Assembly: GCF_019801175.1 (NCBI RefSeq)
Contig: NZ_JAHVJR010000001.1
Span: forward strand, 62,001-126,000
Length of the DNA: 64,000 bases
Direction of reading: 5' to 3'
DNA from: Vannielia litorea
GTDB taxonomy: Bacteria > Pseudomonadota > Alphaproteobacteria > Rhodobacterales > Rhodobacteraceae
This document shows positions 42,932 to 51,129 of this stretch, in pieces. The translations under genes were made by a program, and so were the position numbers. How positions within the stretch are numbered: position 1 is the stretch's first letter; each line of letters opens with the position of its first letter. Below the pieces are notes generated by a model. The model was not told the DNA's origin and ran no database searches. It saw only the letters and a list, made by a program, of their open reading frames with translations.

Positions 42932-44862
42932 CCCTTACCCTCCAAATACCGCCGCTTCGCCTCTTCCTGACGCCCGAAGTCGCGCACCATCCCCTCGATG
43001 GCCACCTCGTCCGACTTGTCGGCATAGCGGAACTCACTATCCGCGTAGCGGTTCACCTCTTGGATCACCATCTCCATGGTGATCGGCTGGCGCAGCTCGC
43101 CGACCATCCCCAGCTTCTCCTCATAGGGCTTGAACAGGAACAGCTCCGGCTCTTCCATCCACTCGTCGGGCAGCTCGAAGTCCATCGCGCGCACCTTCAC
43201 CGCATCGGTGATGTTCTTGATCGCCCGGCCGGTAAAGCGCTCGTCCGCCTCCTGGATCGCCTTCAGATAGGTGCCGACCTTGGCGATGGTATCCAGCTCG
43301 CCGACCTGCCCGATCACCCGGTCGTAGACCTCCAGCAGCCCCGCCTCATGGGGCTTGCCGTGCCCCTCGAAGCTCGCCGCCACCGCCTTCTTGATCTCCT
43401 GCGCCGCATAGGCCTCGTGGTCACCCAAGGGCAGCGAGTGGTTCTTGCCCATCAGCAGGTAGAGAATGTCGATGTAGTCATCCCGCGTCTGCGGCCCGTC
43501 CACCAGGAACCGCGCCCCGGCCCGCTGCCGCAGGGCGTCGTCCACGTTTTCGGGGTAGTTGGAGAACATCCCGAAGGTGCAGTTGCCGCGCACCACGGTG
43601 TTGGCGCCGGCGAAGGCCTCCATCAGCACCGCCGTCACCTCCTGCTGGCCCGCGCTCGACTGCCGGTCGCCCCGCTTGCCCGCGATCTGGTCGATATCAT
43701 CCACCGTGCCAAAGCCGATCACGCCCGGGTCGAGCACATTGTTGATGAAGGCCTTCGCGTTCTGGCCGGATTTGCCCTGATAGCTGTCGATATTGTCGAT
43801 GCCGAAGTTCTGGTAGCGGAAGGGGTAGCCCGCGTTGCCGCAATATTCGCTCACCAGCCCTGCCATCATCTGGATCAGGGTTGTCTTGCCGGTGCCCGGC
43901 GCGCCATCGCCCATGAAGGTGAAGATGAAGCCGCCCAGCTCGACGAAGGGGTTGAGCTTGCGGTCAAAGTCATAGGCCATGATCATCTTGGCCAGCCGCA
44001 TCGACTGGTACTTGGCGATATGGTTGCCCACCACCTCGTTAGGTTTCTTGAACTGCATCACCAGCGTGCTGCCCTTGGCCTTCCGCGCCGGGGTGAAGCC
44101 CGCGATGGTGAGATCGTCGGCCTCGACGCGATACTTGGCGCCGGTGAAGGCGCCGACGCGCGGGGCGGTCTGGCCGCGCAGGGCGACCTTTTCCATCAGC
44201 TGCTCGGCATAGGCCATGACGGTGGCCACCAGCTTGGGTTCCTCGTCGGCGAAGGTGGCCAGCTCCTGATCCAGCTCCCAGAGGCAGCCGTGGAGGGCGA
44301 GGGGGGCGTTGTCGGTCAGCACCTCTTCCACCGCGCCGATCTCCACGCTCGCTTCGCTGGCCGAGGGGGCCAGCAGGAAGGAGGTCGCGTTGCCGAAGGA
44401 ATACATCACCGCCAGCGCCTCGGCGGCCAGCAGCTCGGAGAACTCGGCCTTGCGGGTCTCGGGCAGGCGGCCTTCGAGGTTTTCCTTTTTCAGCTCCACC
44501 AGCCCGGTGGCTTCGGCAAAGCCCTCGCCCACCGCCAGCGCCACGGCAATTGCGCGGCGCAGCCCGTGCAGCACGGTGGCCTGCGTTGGGGAGACCAGCG
44601 GGTCGCCCTCGTCCGCGCCCTCGATCCGTTCCACCAGCCGCACGCCCTCGGGCCGCGCGGTGCTGCGCGTCACCAGCCCCGGGGTCGTCGAGCGAAACCG
44701 CCGCCGCGTGCCGATGCCGGACGAGCGCTCAGGCGCAGGCTCGGCTTTGGGCGCGGCAATCCGGGGGGTGTGATCGACCCCCTCCAGCATCGCCGCTGCC
44801 GCCTCGTAATGCTTGCGGATCTCTTCTTCGCGAAGCTCCATCTCGTCGCTGGAAAGGCTCAT
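42928..44862 (-). CDS. AAA-family ATPase with altered Walker B
   Basis: 644 residues. A poorly conserved N-terminal 300 residues precede a classical AAA domain. Walker A is G-D-G-A-P-G-T-G-K-T-T at 318-328. Walker B reads T-V-D-D-I-D at 386-391, where the canonical form is hhhhDE-x-D: the catalytic glutamate is an aspartate. Sensor-1 is the asparagine of GMFSNYPE (435), and arginine fingers lie in DDALRQRAGARF (445-451). A GQNAKAFINNV helix corresponds to the S-E-x-x-x-R-x-x-F region. Such ATPases form hexameric unfoldases or remodelers. The gene is central in the ten-gene run. Confidence 0.8.
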   Translation of the reverse strand: MSLSSDEMELREEEIRKHYEAAAAMLEGVDHTPRIAAPKAEPAPERSSGIGTRRRFRSTTPGLVTRSTARPEGVRLVERIEGADEGDPLVSPTQATVLHGLRRAIAVALAVGEGFAEATGLVELKKENLEGRLPETRKAEFSELLAAEALAVMYSFGNATSFLLAPSASEASVEIGAVEEVLTDNAPLALHGCLWELDQELATFADEEPKLVATVMAYAEQLMEKVALRGQTAPRVGAFTGAKYRVEADDLTIAGFTPARKAKGSTLVMQFKKPNEVVGNHIAKYQSMRLAKMIMAYDFDRKLNPFVELGGFIFTFMGDGAPGTGKTTLIQMMAGLVSEYCGNAGYPFRYQNFGIDNIDSYQGKSGQNAKAFINNVLDPGVIGFGTVDDIDQIAGKRGDRQSSAGQQEVTAVLMEAFAGANTVVRGNCTFGMFSNYPENVDDALRQRAGARFLVDGPQTRDDYIDILYLLMGKNHSLPLGDHEAYAAQEIKKAVAASFEGHGKPHEAGLLEVYDRVIGQVGELDTIAKVGTYLKAIQEADERFTGRAIKNITDAVKVRAMDFELPDEWMEEPELFLFKPYEEKLGMVGELRQPITMEMVIQEVNRYADSEFRYADKSDEVAIEGMVRDFGRQEEAKRRYLEGKG

Positions 44863-44889
44863 CTCTCAATTCCTTCTCGAAACCCGCCT

Positions 44890-44911
44890 CATTTTCTTGC
44901 GAGAAATATCC
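44890..44911 (-). repeat. 22-bp dispersed element, copy B
   Basis: On the minus strand it reads GGGATATTTCTC followed by GCAAGAAAATG, in the 67-nt gap between the 376-residue gene and the ATPase gene. Relatives: 23468-23489, 33752-33773, 52705-52726. Confidence 0.6.
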
Positions 44912-44929
44912 CCGCCGGAGGCTCAAAAT

Positions 44930-46060
44930 CTATCTGTAGCCAAACACCCTGCCGCCCGGGCTGACGACGAACTTGCGCACGCCGGAAAAGCCCGGCGGGT
45001 TCTTTTCGGCCAGCACTTGGTAGGGGCGCTCGGGCATGATGATGGCGCGCTCCTGCCGGGTGGCGCCGGTGTCCACGCCGCGGCCCGAGAACGGGTCGAG
45101 GGTGAAGACCTCGCGCTCCACGCTCGAGAACCAGCCCGCCTTTTCGCTGCGCACCCGCTCGCTCACCAGCTCTTCCTCGGTCCAGGCCAAGGCCCAATCC
45201 TGCCCTTCGGGAGCGCGGGCCTCGCGCAGCACCTCGCAGAGCGGGCCGGATTGCACGGTGTAGGCAGAGGAATACATCGGCCCCACGTGGAAGCGCCGGA
45301 TGCGCTTGGGGTGGAGGTCGTCGAAGTCTTCATCGAAGCCCTGCGCAATGGTCAGCAGCTTAAGCCCTGACATGCTCTGCGCCATCAGGTGCGCCTGCGC
45401 GGCGGGCCAGCGGCGCTCGTCCTTGGGCAGGCTGGTGCGGCCCGAGTCCTCGCATTCCATCAGGTAGATCACCGGCAGGTTGGTCTGGCTGTCGAAGATC
45501 GCCCAGTGGATCAGGAACACCCGCCGCTCGCCCTCGCTGCGCTGCCAGAGCGCCTGTGGGTCGTTGCGCGCCCAGAAGATATCGCCCCCCGCCAGCGCCT
45601 CGTAGTAGAGCCGCTGGGCCATGGCGTATTGCAGCTTGGTCGGGATCGCCAGCTCACCGACGATCTGGCGGATCATCTCATCCTTCAGCTCGGGCTCGGA
45701 GGGCATGTTATCAAGGTGCCGCCCGGCCTGCTGGGCATCGACGGCCATGGTGAGCATTTCCTGAAACACCGGAAAGCCGCTTTCGTGGCTGTCGAAATCC
45801 AGCTTGCCCACAGGCGTGCCGTCACGGCCCGTGAGCAGGTACTTGTTGCCGAGCGCGGCGAAGGCATTGGCCAGCGCGCCGATGTAGCGCCCGAGGATGG
45901 TGACCTCGGTCTTGCTGAGGCTGCCCTCCACCTCCATCGCCGCCGCCACCTTGGCCAGATGCCCGGTGATCGCCTCGAACTTGGTGAAATACCGCCGCGC
46001 CGCGAACTCGTCGGTGAGCTGCTTGTGATCGGCGGTAAGGGCTTTCTTGGTGTCGGTCAT
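44930..46060 (-). CDS. 376-residue protein of the AAA/coiled-coil cluster, unrecognised
   Basis: Soluble, no signal peptide. First 90 residues are helical (MTDTKKALTADHKQLTDEFAARRYFTKFEAITGHLAKVAAAMEVEG), the remainder alternates strands and helices, with GPMYSSAYTVQSGPLCEVLREAR and a C-terminal strand ending GGRVFGYR. No family recognised and no catalytic motif visible. It starts inside the toxin stop (ATGA), and lies between the coiled-coil protein and the ATPase in transcription order. Confidence 0.7.
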   Translation of the reverse strand: MTDTKKALTADHKQLTDEFAARRYFTKFEAITGHLAKVAAAMEVEGSLSKTEVTILGRYIGALANAFAALGNKYLLTGRDGTPVGKLDFDSHESGFPVFQEMLTMAVDAQQAGRHLDNMPSEPELKDEMIRQIVGELAIPTKLQYAMAQRLYYEALAGGDIFWARNDPQALWQRSEGERRVFLIHWAIFDSQTNLPVIYLMECEDSGRTSLPKDERRWPAAQAHLMAQSMSGLKLLTIAQGFDEDFDDLHPKRIRRFHVGPMYSSAYTVQSGPLCEVLREARAPEGQDWALAWTEEELVSERVRSEKAGWFSSVEREVFTLDPFSGRGVDTGATRQERAIIMPERPYQVLAEKNPPGFSGVRKFVVSPGGRVFGYR

Positions 46061-46479
46061 TGGTCGTCCCGCCGAACGCTACGGGAGTGTCGTTGCTTCA
46101 TTGCCGTCAAGAAGGCCTGTTTGATCTGGGTGAAGTACCTCGGGCTGAACGCCCCGATACGGGCCTCCGGGTGCAGGTAAAAAGACGCTTCCAACCGGTC
46201 TGTATTGTGCTCATCCAGAATGATCCACAGCGGTTGATCGGTGGAAAGCCCGGCTCGTCTGCGCTCGGTCTCGGGCACCTCTACGGCGCGTCGGTTTGAG
46301 GCCGGGCGCTGAGATGTGATTGCCAGAAACAGGATCGCCGTCTGCCCGCTTTGGAGCCTGACCAGAACCGCAACCGCGCAGGGGCGCGGTTTGCGTCCCT
46401 CCGTCTCGCCGTGGTCCGCCTGACGTGCCCAGAGGTAGGGGTAATCCCAGACCTCTCCCGGCTGTGGTCCCTCACTCAT
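46057..46479 (-). CDS. PemK/MazF-like toxin
   Basis: 140 residues. Opens GEVWDYPYLWARQ and contains GRKPRPCAVAVLVRLQSGQTAILFLAITSQRPASNRRAVEVPETERRRAGLSTDQPLWIILDEHN, the pattern of PemK-type growth inhibitors (P-G-E-V-W, R-P-C, L-A-I-T-S, P-E-T-E/R-R-A-G-L, D-E). Family members cleave mRNA. It overlaps the antitoxin by 8 nt and the following cluster gene by 4 nt, an unusually close fit inside a foreign operon. Confidence 0.75.
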   Translation of the reverse strand: MSEGPQPGEVWDYPYLWARQADHGETEGRKPRPCAVAVLVRLQSGQTAILFLAITSQRPASNRRAVEVPETERRRAGLSTDQPLWIILDEHNTDRLEASFYLHPEARIGAFSPRYFTQIKQAFLTAMKQRHSRSVRRDDQ

Positions 46480-46714
46480 CCTTCAGGGACTCTTCCAGCG
46501 CTGCGATGATCTCGGCAGCCGCTTCCTCGGAGAGGTCTTCGTTGCGGATGGCCTGCCGGGTATCGCCTCGCGCAATCAACCGCTCGAAGCGCTCGTGGCT
46601 CATGATCACGTAGCGCGGCTTGCCGTGGCGAGTGATCTCCACCTCTTCGCGAGCGGCTGCGGCCAGCACGTCGCCAGTTTTGTTAGCCAGATCGGTCGCA
46701 GAATACTCGCGCAT
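46472..46714 (-). CDS. Phd/YefM-like antitoxin
   Basis: 80 residues from ATG 46714, chosen over the GTG one codon upstream because GGAG is then 7 nt away. REYSATDLANKTGDVLAAAAREEVEITRHGKPRYVIMSHERFERLIARGD is the Phd/YefM DNA-binding fold (S-x-x-x-x-x-x-x-x-x-x-V-x-I-x-x-x-G-K-P-x-x-V-I-M-S). The C-terminal tail is acidic (EDLSEEAAAEIIAALEESLKDE), which would bind the toxin. The upstream repeats at 46731-46753 are its likely operator. Confidence 0.8.
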   Translation of the reverse strand: MREYSATDLANKTGDVLAAAAREEVEITRHGKPRYVIMSHERFERLIARGDTRQAIRNEDLSEEAAAEIIAALEESLKDE

Positions 46715-46730
46715 CACGGGGCTCCTTTCC

Positions 46731-46753
46731 CTAATTTAGCTAATATAGCTAAC
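46731..46753. promoter_or_regulatory. AT-rich operator/promoter of the toxin-antitoxin pair
   Basis: CTAATTTAGCTAATATAGCTAAC: the perfect palindrome TTAGCTAA at 46736-46743 and a second TAGCTAA 9 bp further. It lies 17 nt upstream of the antitoxin start. Phd-type antitoxins bind such short repeats. Confidence 0.55.
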
Positions 46754-46777
46754 TTGGGGATTTTCTGCAATCCAGCC

Positions 46778-47857
46778 TCACACGTCCCCGTAGATGTTCT
46801 TGTCGTGCTTCTCGACGATCTTCTCGAAGCGGCGGGCGAAGCGTTCGTCGGCCTTGGCCTTCTGCTCAAGCACCTTGCGGGCGAAGACCATGTGATCCTC
46901 GTGGGCTTCCATCATGTCGGCCATCCGCTGGTTGGTCGCCGCGCCGATGCCCGCCATGGCGGCCTGCGCCTCCTGATCGGTCTTCACCCCGATCTCGTTG
47001 ATCCGGTGGGCCACGTCCTGCTGCTGGGCGGTCTTCAGCGACTTGGTGAGCGCGTCGTAGAGCACCACGCGCTGCTTGGTGTCTGTCTGGAGCTTGTTGA
47101 TCAGCACCATCTGGGTCGCGGCCTGGTTTTGCAGCGAGTCCACCCAGGTCTTGCCCTTCTCGATGTAGCGCTCGAGGGTCTGGCTCTTGGCCAGCTTCAC
47201 CTGCTCCTGCTGCACCTTCTCGTTGTACTGCGCGTTCAGCTCGGCCAGCTCGGTCTCGAGCTTGGTGCGCGCGGCGGCGTCCTGCTCGACCGAGATCTTG
47301 TTTTCCAGCTCGATGATCTTCGGGTCCATCGCGGTGATCTCGGCGCGCAGCGCTTCGAGTTCGCCCACCGTGGCCTCACGCTCGTCAAGCGTGGTGGAGA
47401 GGTTGGCCTCCACCTTCACCTTCTCGCCGTTCAGGATGGTCAGCTGGTTCTCCAGCAGTTTCACGATGATGTCGGACTTGCTGATCAGGTCCTGGAGCTT
47501 GTCGTCGATGTTGGCGGTGCGGATGCGCTCCTGCCGCAGGCTCTCGGATTTGCCCGCCGAGAAGATGCCGACAAAGCTTTCCCAGCCGGTCTTGTCGCGC
47601 ATCTCGCTGAAGTCTTCGGAGAACCCGGCGGTCACATCATCGAGGCCCATGATCAGCTCGGCGATGTTGGCGTTCATCAGCTCGGTGTGCTGATGCACGT
47701 CTTCCAGCGTGGCGTTCTCGATGTCGAGCTGGATATCCTGCCCCTCGGCCATCTTCTGGCGGGCGCTCTCGATCCGGCTCGAAAGCTCCTGAATCTTGCC
47801 CTGGGTCTCGGCCACCTGGGCCTGGGATTTCTCGATCATCGCGTCAAAATCAGCCAT
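46778..47857 (-). CDS. TelA-like coiled-coil protein, first gene of the cluster
   Basis: 359 residues, almost entirely helical. Long heptad runs, for example LENQLTILNGEKVKVEANLSTTLDEREATVGELEALRAEI and DAAARTKLETELAELNAQYNEKVQQEQVKLAKSQTLERYIEKGKTWVDSLQNQ. The order of helices and the motif of charged residues recall toxic-anion-resistance TelA proteins, but this is a weak match and could be coiled-coil bias. No membrane segment. First gene of the ten-gene minus-strand run; 188 nt separate it from the divergent transporter. Confidence 0.7.
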   Translation of the reverse strand: MADFDAMIEKSQAQVAETQGKIQELSSRIESARQKMAEGQDIQLDIENATLEDVHQHTELMNANIAELIMGLDDVTAGFSEDFSEMRDKTGWESFVGIFSAGKSESLRQERIRTANIDDKLQDLISKSDIIVKLLENQLTILNGEKVKVEANLSTTLDEREATVGELEALRAEITAMDPKIIELENKISVEQDAAARTKLETELAELNAQYNEKVQQEQVKLAKSQTLERYIEKGKTWVDSLQNQAATQMVLINKLQTDTKQRVVLYDALTKSLKTAQQQDVAHRINEIGVKTDQEAQAAMAGIGAATNQRMADMMEAHEDHMVFARKVLEQKAKADERFARRFEKIVEKHDKNIYGDV

Positions 47858-48045
47858 TTCGCGTCCTCAAATCATATGGTGCTGGAGCATATGTGGGGGT
47901 TTTAGCGCGATTTGTTAAGAATCGTCACGTGCCAAATGCGGTCATTTCCGGGCCTTTTCGGCGGCGAATGGCCAAGAAATTCGGAACATCCCCGCCGCTC
48001 TCCCGTTGGTTGCATGACGCGTGAACACAAACGGGGGAGATTTCC

Positions 48046-49731
48046 TTGCATCAGCTCGCCAGCCGCCTTGGCCTGCGCACCGATCCGACCATCTTTTTCA
48101 TTTCGGCGGGGCTGACCCTGCTCTTCGTGCTTGCGCTGGTCATCGCGCCCGAGCCCATCGGAGATGCCTTCGCCGCCGGGCGGGCGTGGATCGTGACCAA
48201 TCTCGGCTGGTTCTTCATCCTCGGCGTCAACGTCTGGCTCGGCTTTTTGATCTGGGCGGCCTGCTCGCGCCACGGCCATATCCGGCTCGGGCCAAAGGGC
48301 TCGCGGCCCGAGTACACCAACCTCAGCTGGTTCACCATGCTCTTTGCCGGCGGTATCGGCACGGTGCTGATGTTCTGGGGCGTGGCCGAGCCGATCTCGC
48401 ATTTCGCCAACCCGCCGCTGCCCGGCGTGGCACCGCACAGCGAGGAGGCGGCGCAGGACGCGATCTCTATCGCGATCTATCACCTCGGCCTGCATACGTG
48501 GGCGATCTTCGCACTGCCAGGGCTGGCCTTTGCCTATTTCATCAACCGCTATGAGTTGCCCGTGCGGGTGAGCTCCGTGTTCTACCCGCTGCTGCGCGAG
48601 GGTATTCACGGCCCCATCGGCAAGGCGATCGACATCGCCTCGATCCTCGGCACGCTCTTCGGCGTGGCCGTGTCGCTCGGCCTCGGCTCCAGCCAGATCG
48701 CGGCTGGCCTCAATGCGCTGACCGGGTCGGGCACCGGCCCGGGCGTGCAGGTGATGATCCTTGCCGTGCTCACCGTGGTCGCCATCGGCTCCATCGTCGT
48801 CGGGCTCGACAAAGGCGTGAAGGTTCTGTCGAACATCAACATCGGCATGGCCGTCGCGCTGATGATCTTTGTCCTCGTCTTTGGCTCCACGCTGTTTTTG
48901 CTGCGCGGCGTGGTCGAAACCTTCGGCCTCTACTTCGAGAACCTTCCGCACCTGATGTTCTGGAACGACATGCTCGCCAACGAGAACCCCGACAACCCGC
49001 CCTGGGGCTGGCAGGGCAGCTGGACGGTGTTCTACTGGGCCTGGACGGTCACATGGTCGCCCTTCATCGGCCTGTTCGTCGCGCGCATCTCGCGCGGCCG
49101 CACGATCCGCGAGTTCGTCTTCGGGGTGCTTCTGGCGCCTTCGCTCTTCACCCTCGTCTGGTTCGCCATCTTCGGCTGGCAGGCGATGGAGTTCGACGGG
49201 CTGGGCCTTGCCGCCCGCGCCTCGATGGGCGACGCGGCGGGCGAGATCAGCGCCGCGGTGGCCGAGAGCGTACCGCTCGCCATGTTCGCCTTCTTCGAAC
49301 ATTTCCCCTTCACCGAGTTCATCCAGGGCTTTGCCGTGGTGATCGTGGCGATCTTCTTCGCCACCTCGTCTGACTCCGCTTCGCTGGTGGTCGACATGCT
49401 CTGCACCGGCAAGCCCACCCCTGGCCCGGTTGGCCAGCGGGTGTTCTGGGGTGCTGCCGAGGGGCTGGTGGCTGCCATGCTCATCATCCTTGCCGGCGAG
49501 GCCGGGCTGACGGCGCTGCAACAGGTCATCACCGTGGTCGGCCTGCCGATCTTCGTGCTGGTCTGCATGATGATCCCCTCGCTGATCCGGGGCTTTGCCG
49601 AGGAAGATATCGACCATATCACCATCGGCACCCGGCCTGAGCTGGAGGCGTTTCATTCGGACGATGATGTGGAACTCGATGCCCGCAGCACCGCCGGGCG
49701 CACCCCGGAGCGGACCGCCCCGGCGGAGTGA
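48046..49731 (+). CDS. BCCT-family (betaine/choline/carnitine-type) transporter
   Basis: 561 residues, about 12 membrane helices. Start is TTG at 48046 with a strong GGGGGAGA ribosome site; no ATG lies in frame before the first helix. Family signature: VFYWAWTVTWSPFIGLFVARISRGRTIREF. The TM3 glycine region reads GGIGTVLMFWGVAEP, differing from the sodium-coupled BetP form G-M-G-I-G. The C-terminal tail is acidic. Imports a trimethylammonium compound for osmoprotection or catabolism. Confidence 0.92.
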   Translation: MHQLASRLGLRTDPTIFFISAGLTLLFVLALVIAPEPIGDAFAAGRAWIVTNLGWFFILGVNVWLGFLIWAACSRHGHIRLGPKGSRPEYTNLSWFTMLFAGGIGTVLMFWGVAEPISHFANPPLPGVAPHSEEAAQDAISIAIYHLGLHTWAIFALPGLAFAYFINRYELPVRVSSVFYPLLREGIHGPIGKAIDIASILGTLFGVAVSLGLGSSQIAAGLNALTGSGTGPGVQVMILAVLTVVAIGSIVVGLDKGVKVLSNINIGMAVALMIFVLVFGSTLFLLRGVVETFGLYFENLPHLMFWNDMLANENPDNPPWGWQGSWTVFYWAWTVTWSPFIGLFVARISRGRTIREFVFGVLLAPSLFTLVWFAIFGWQAMEFDGLGLAARASMGDAAGEISAAVAESVPLAMFAFFEHFPFTEFIQGFAVVIVAIFFATSSDSASLVVDMLCTGKPTPGPVGQRVFWGAAEGLVAAMLIILAGEAGLTALQQVITVVGLPIFVLVCMMIPSLIRGFAEEDIDHITIGTRPELEAFHSDDDVELDARSTAGRTPERTAPAE

Positions 49732-49777
49732 CCGATCAGGCGTTGTGGCGGCAGGTCGATCTGCCTAACCTGCCGCC

Positions 49778-51064
49778 ATGTCTCCCGATCTCGACGCCCG
49801 CCTCTCCGATGCCATCCGCGCCCGCGAGGGCGAGCTGGTGGCGCTCTGCCGCGATCTCGTGCAGATCCCCACGCTGAACCCGCCGGGCCAGCACTACCGG
49901 GCGATCTGCGCCTTTATCGCCGAGCGGCTAGGCAAGCAGGGGTTCGAGGTCGAGATGATCCGCGCCGAGGGCGCGCCTGCCGACAGCACCGAGTATCCGC
50001 GCTGGAACGTGGTCGCCCGCCGCGAGGGCGAGCGGGCAGGGGAGTGCGTCCACTTCAACTCCCACCATGACGTGGTCGAGGTCGGCCGCGGCTGGACCTT
50101 CGACCCCTTCGGCGGCGAGGTGAAGGACGGCAAGCTCTATGGCCGCGGCTCGTGTGACATGAAGGGTGGCCTTGCGGCCTCCATCATCGCCGTCGAGGCC
50201 TTTCTGGAGGTCTGCCCCGAGTTCTCTGGCGCGGTGGAAATCTCTGCCACCGCCGATGAGGAATCGGGCGGCTACGGGGGCGTCGCCTACCTCGCCGAGC
50301 GCGGCTGGTTCGCGCCAAGCCGTGTGCAGCATGTCATCATCCCCGAGCCGCTGAACAAGGACCGCATCTGCCTTGGCCATCGCGGTGTCTGGTGGGCCGA
50401 GATCGAGACCTTCGGGCGCATCGCCCACGGCTCCATGCCGTTTCTGGGCGACTCTGCCGTGCGCCACATGGGCGCCGTGCTGGCGGAGATGGAGGCCACG
50501 CTCTTCCCCCTCCTGTCCACCAAGCGCACCGAGATGCCGGTCGTGCCCGAGGGCGCCAAGCAAAGCACCCTCAACATCAACTCAATCCACGGCGGCGAGC
50601 CCGATCACCCGCCGGAGTACACCGGCCTGCCCGCCCCCTGCGTGCCCGACAGCTGCCGCATCGTGATCGACCGGCGCTTTCTGATCGAGGAGGAGCCGGC
50701 CGAGGTGAAGGGCGAGGTCACCGCGCTGCTGGAAAAGGTGAAGGCCGCGCGCCCCAGTTTCACCTACGAGGTCCGCGATCTCTTCGAGGTGCAGCCCACG
50801 ATGGCGCCGGAGGATGCCCCCATCGTCCGCACCACCGCCGCCGCGATCGAAAAGGTGCTCGCCCGTCAGCCTGATTACGTGGTCAGCCCCGGCACCTACG
50901 ATCAGAAACACATCGACCGGATCGGCAAGCTCTCCAACTGCATCGCCTACGGCCCGGGGATACTGGACCTCGCCCACCAGCCCGACGAATGGGTCGGCGT
51001 TCAGGACATGGTCGACAGCGCCACCGTCATGGCCCTCGTGCTGGCCGAATTGCTCGCCCGCTGA
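49778..51064 (+). CDS. M20-family (ArgE/DapE-like) deacylase
   Basis: 428 residues. Zinc-site motifs: HFNSHHDVVEVG (His, Asp), GRGSCDMKGGLAASI (bridging Asp), and SATADEESGGYGGVAYL (catalytic Glu plus metal Glu). The dimerisation domain lies between about residues 195 and 330. Family members remove acyl groups from amino acids (acetylornithine, succinyl-diaminopimelate); here the substrate is unknown. It follows the BCCT transporter by 46 nt, suggesting shared substrate handling. Confidence 0.88.
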   Translation: MSPDLDARLSDAIRAREGELVALCRDLVQIPTLNPPGQHYRAICAFIAERLGKQGFEVEMIRAEGAPADSTEYPRWNVVARREGERAGECVHFNSHHDVVEVGRGWTFDPFGGEVKDGKLYGRGSCDMKGGLAASIIAVEAFLEVCPEFSGAVEISATADEESGGYGGVAYLAERGWFAPSRVQHVIIPEPLNKDRICLGHRGVWWAEIETFGRIAHGSMPFLGDSAVRHMGAVLAEMEATLFPLLSTKRTEMPVVPEGAKQSTLNINSIHGGEPDHPPEYTGLPAPCVPDSCRIVIDRRFLIEEEPAEVKGEVTALLEKVKAARPSFTYEVRDLFEVQPTMAPEDAPIVRTTAAAIEKVLARQPDYVVSPGTYDQKHIDRIGKLSNCIAYGPGILDLAHQPDEWVGVQDMVDSATVMALVLAELLAR

Positions 51065-51129
51065 AACGCCTATGCAGGGGGGCAGGGTGCCGTTAACCTG
51101 AGAGAAACCACTCAGGGAGGCCCAGCCCC

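Noticed and set aside
46595..47905. Leucine-rich frame on the plus strand opposite the coiled-coil gene
   Set aside because: Looks superficially membrane-like, but it is the complement of a Glu/Lys/Ala-rich coiled coil, whose codons reverse to Leu/Phe/Ser.
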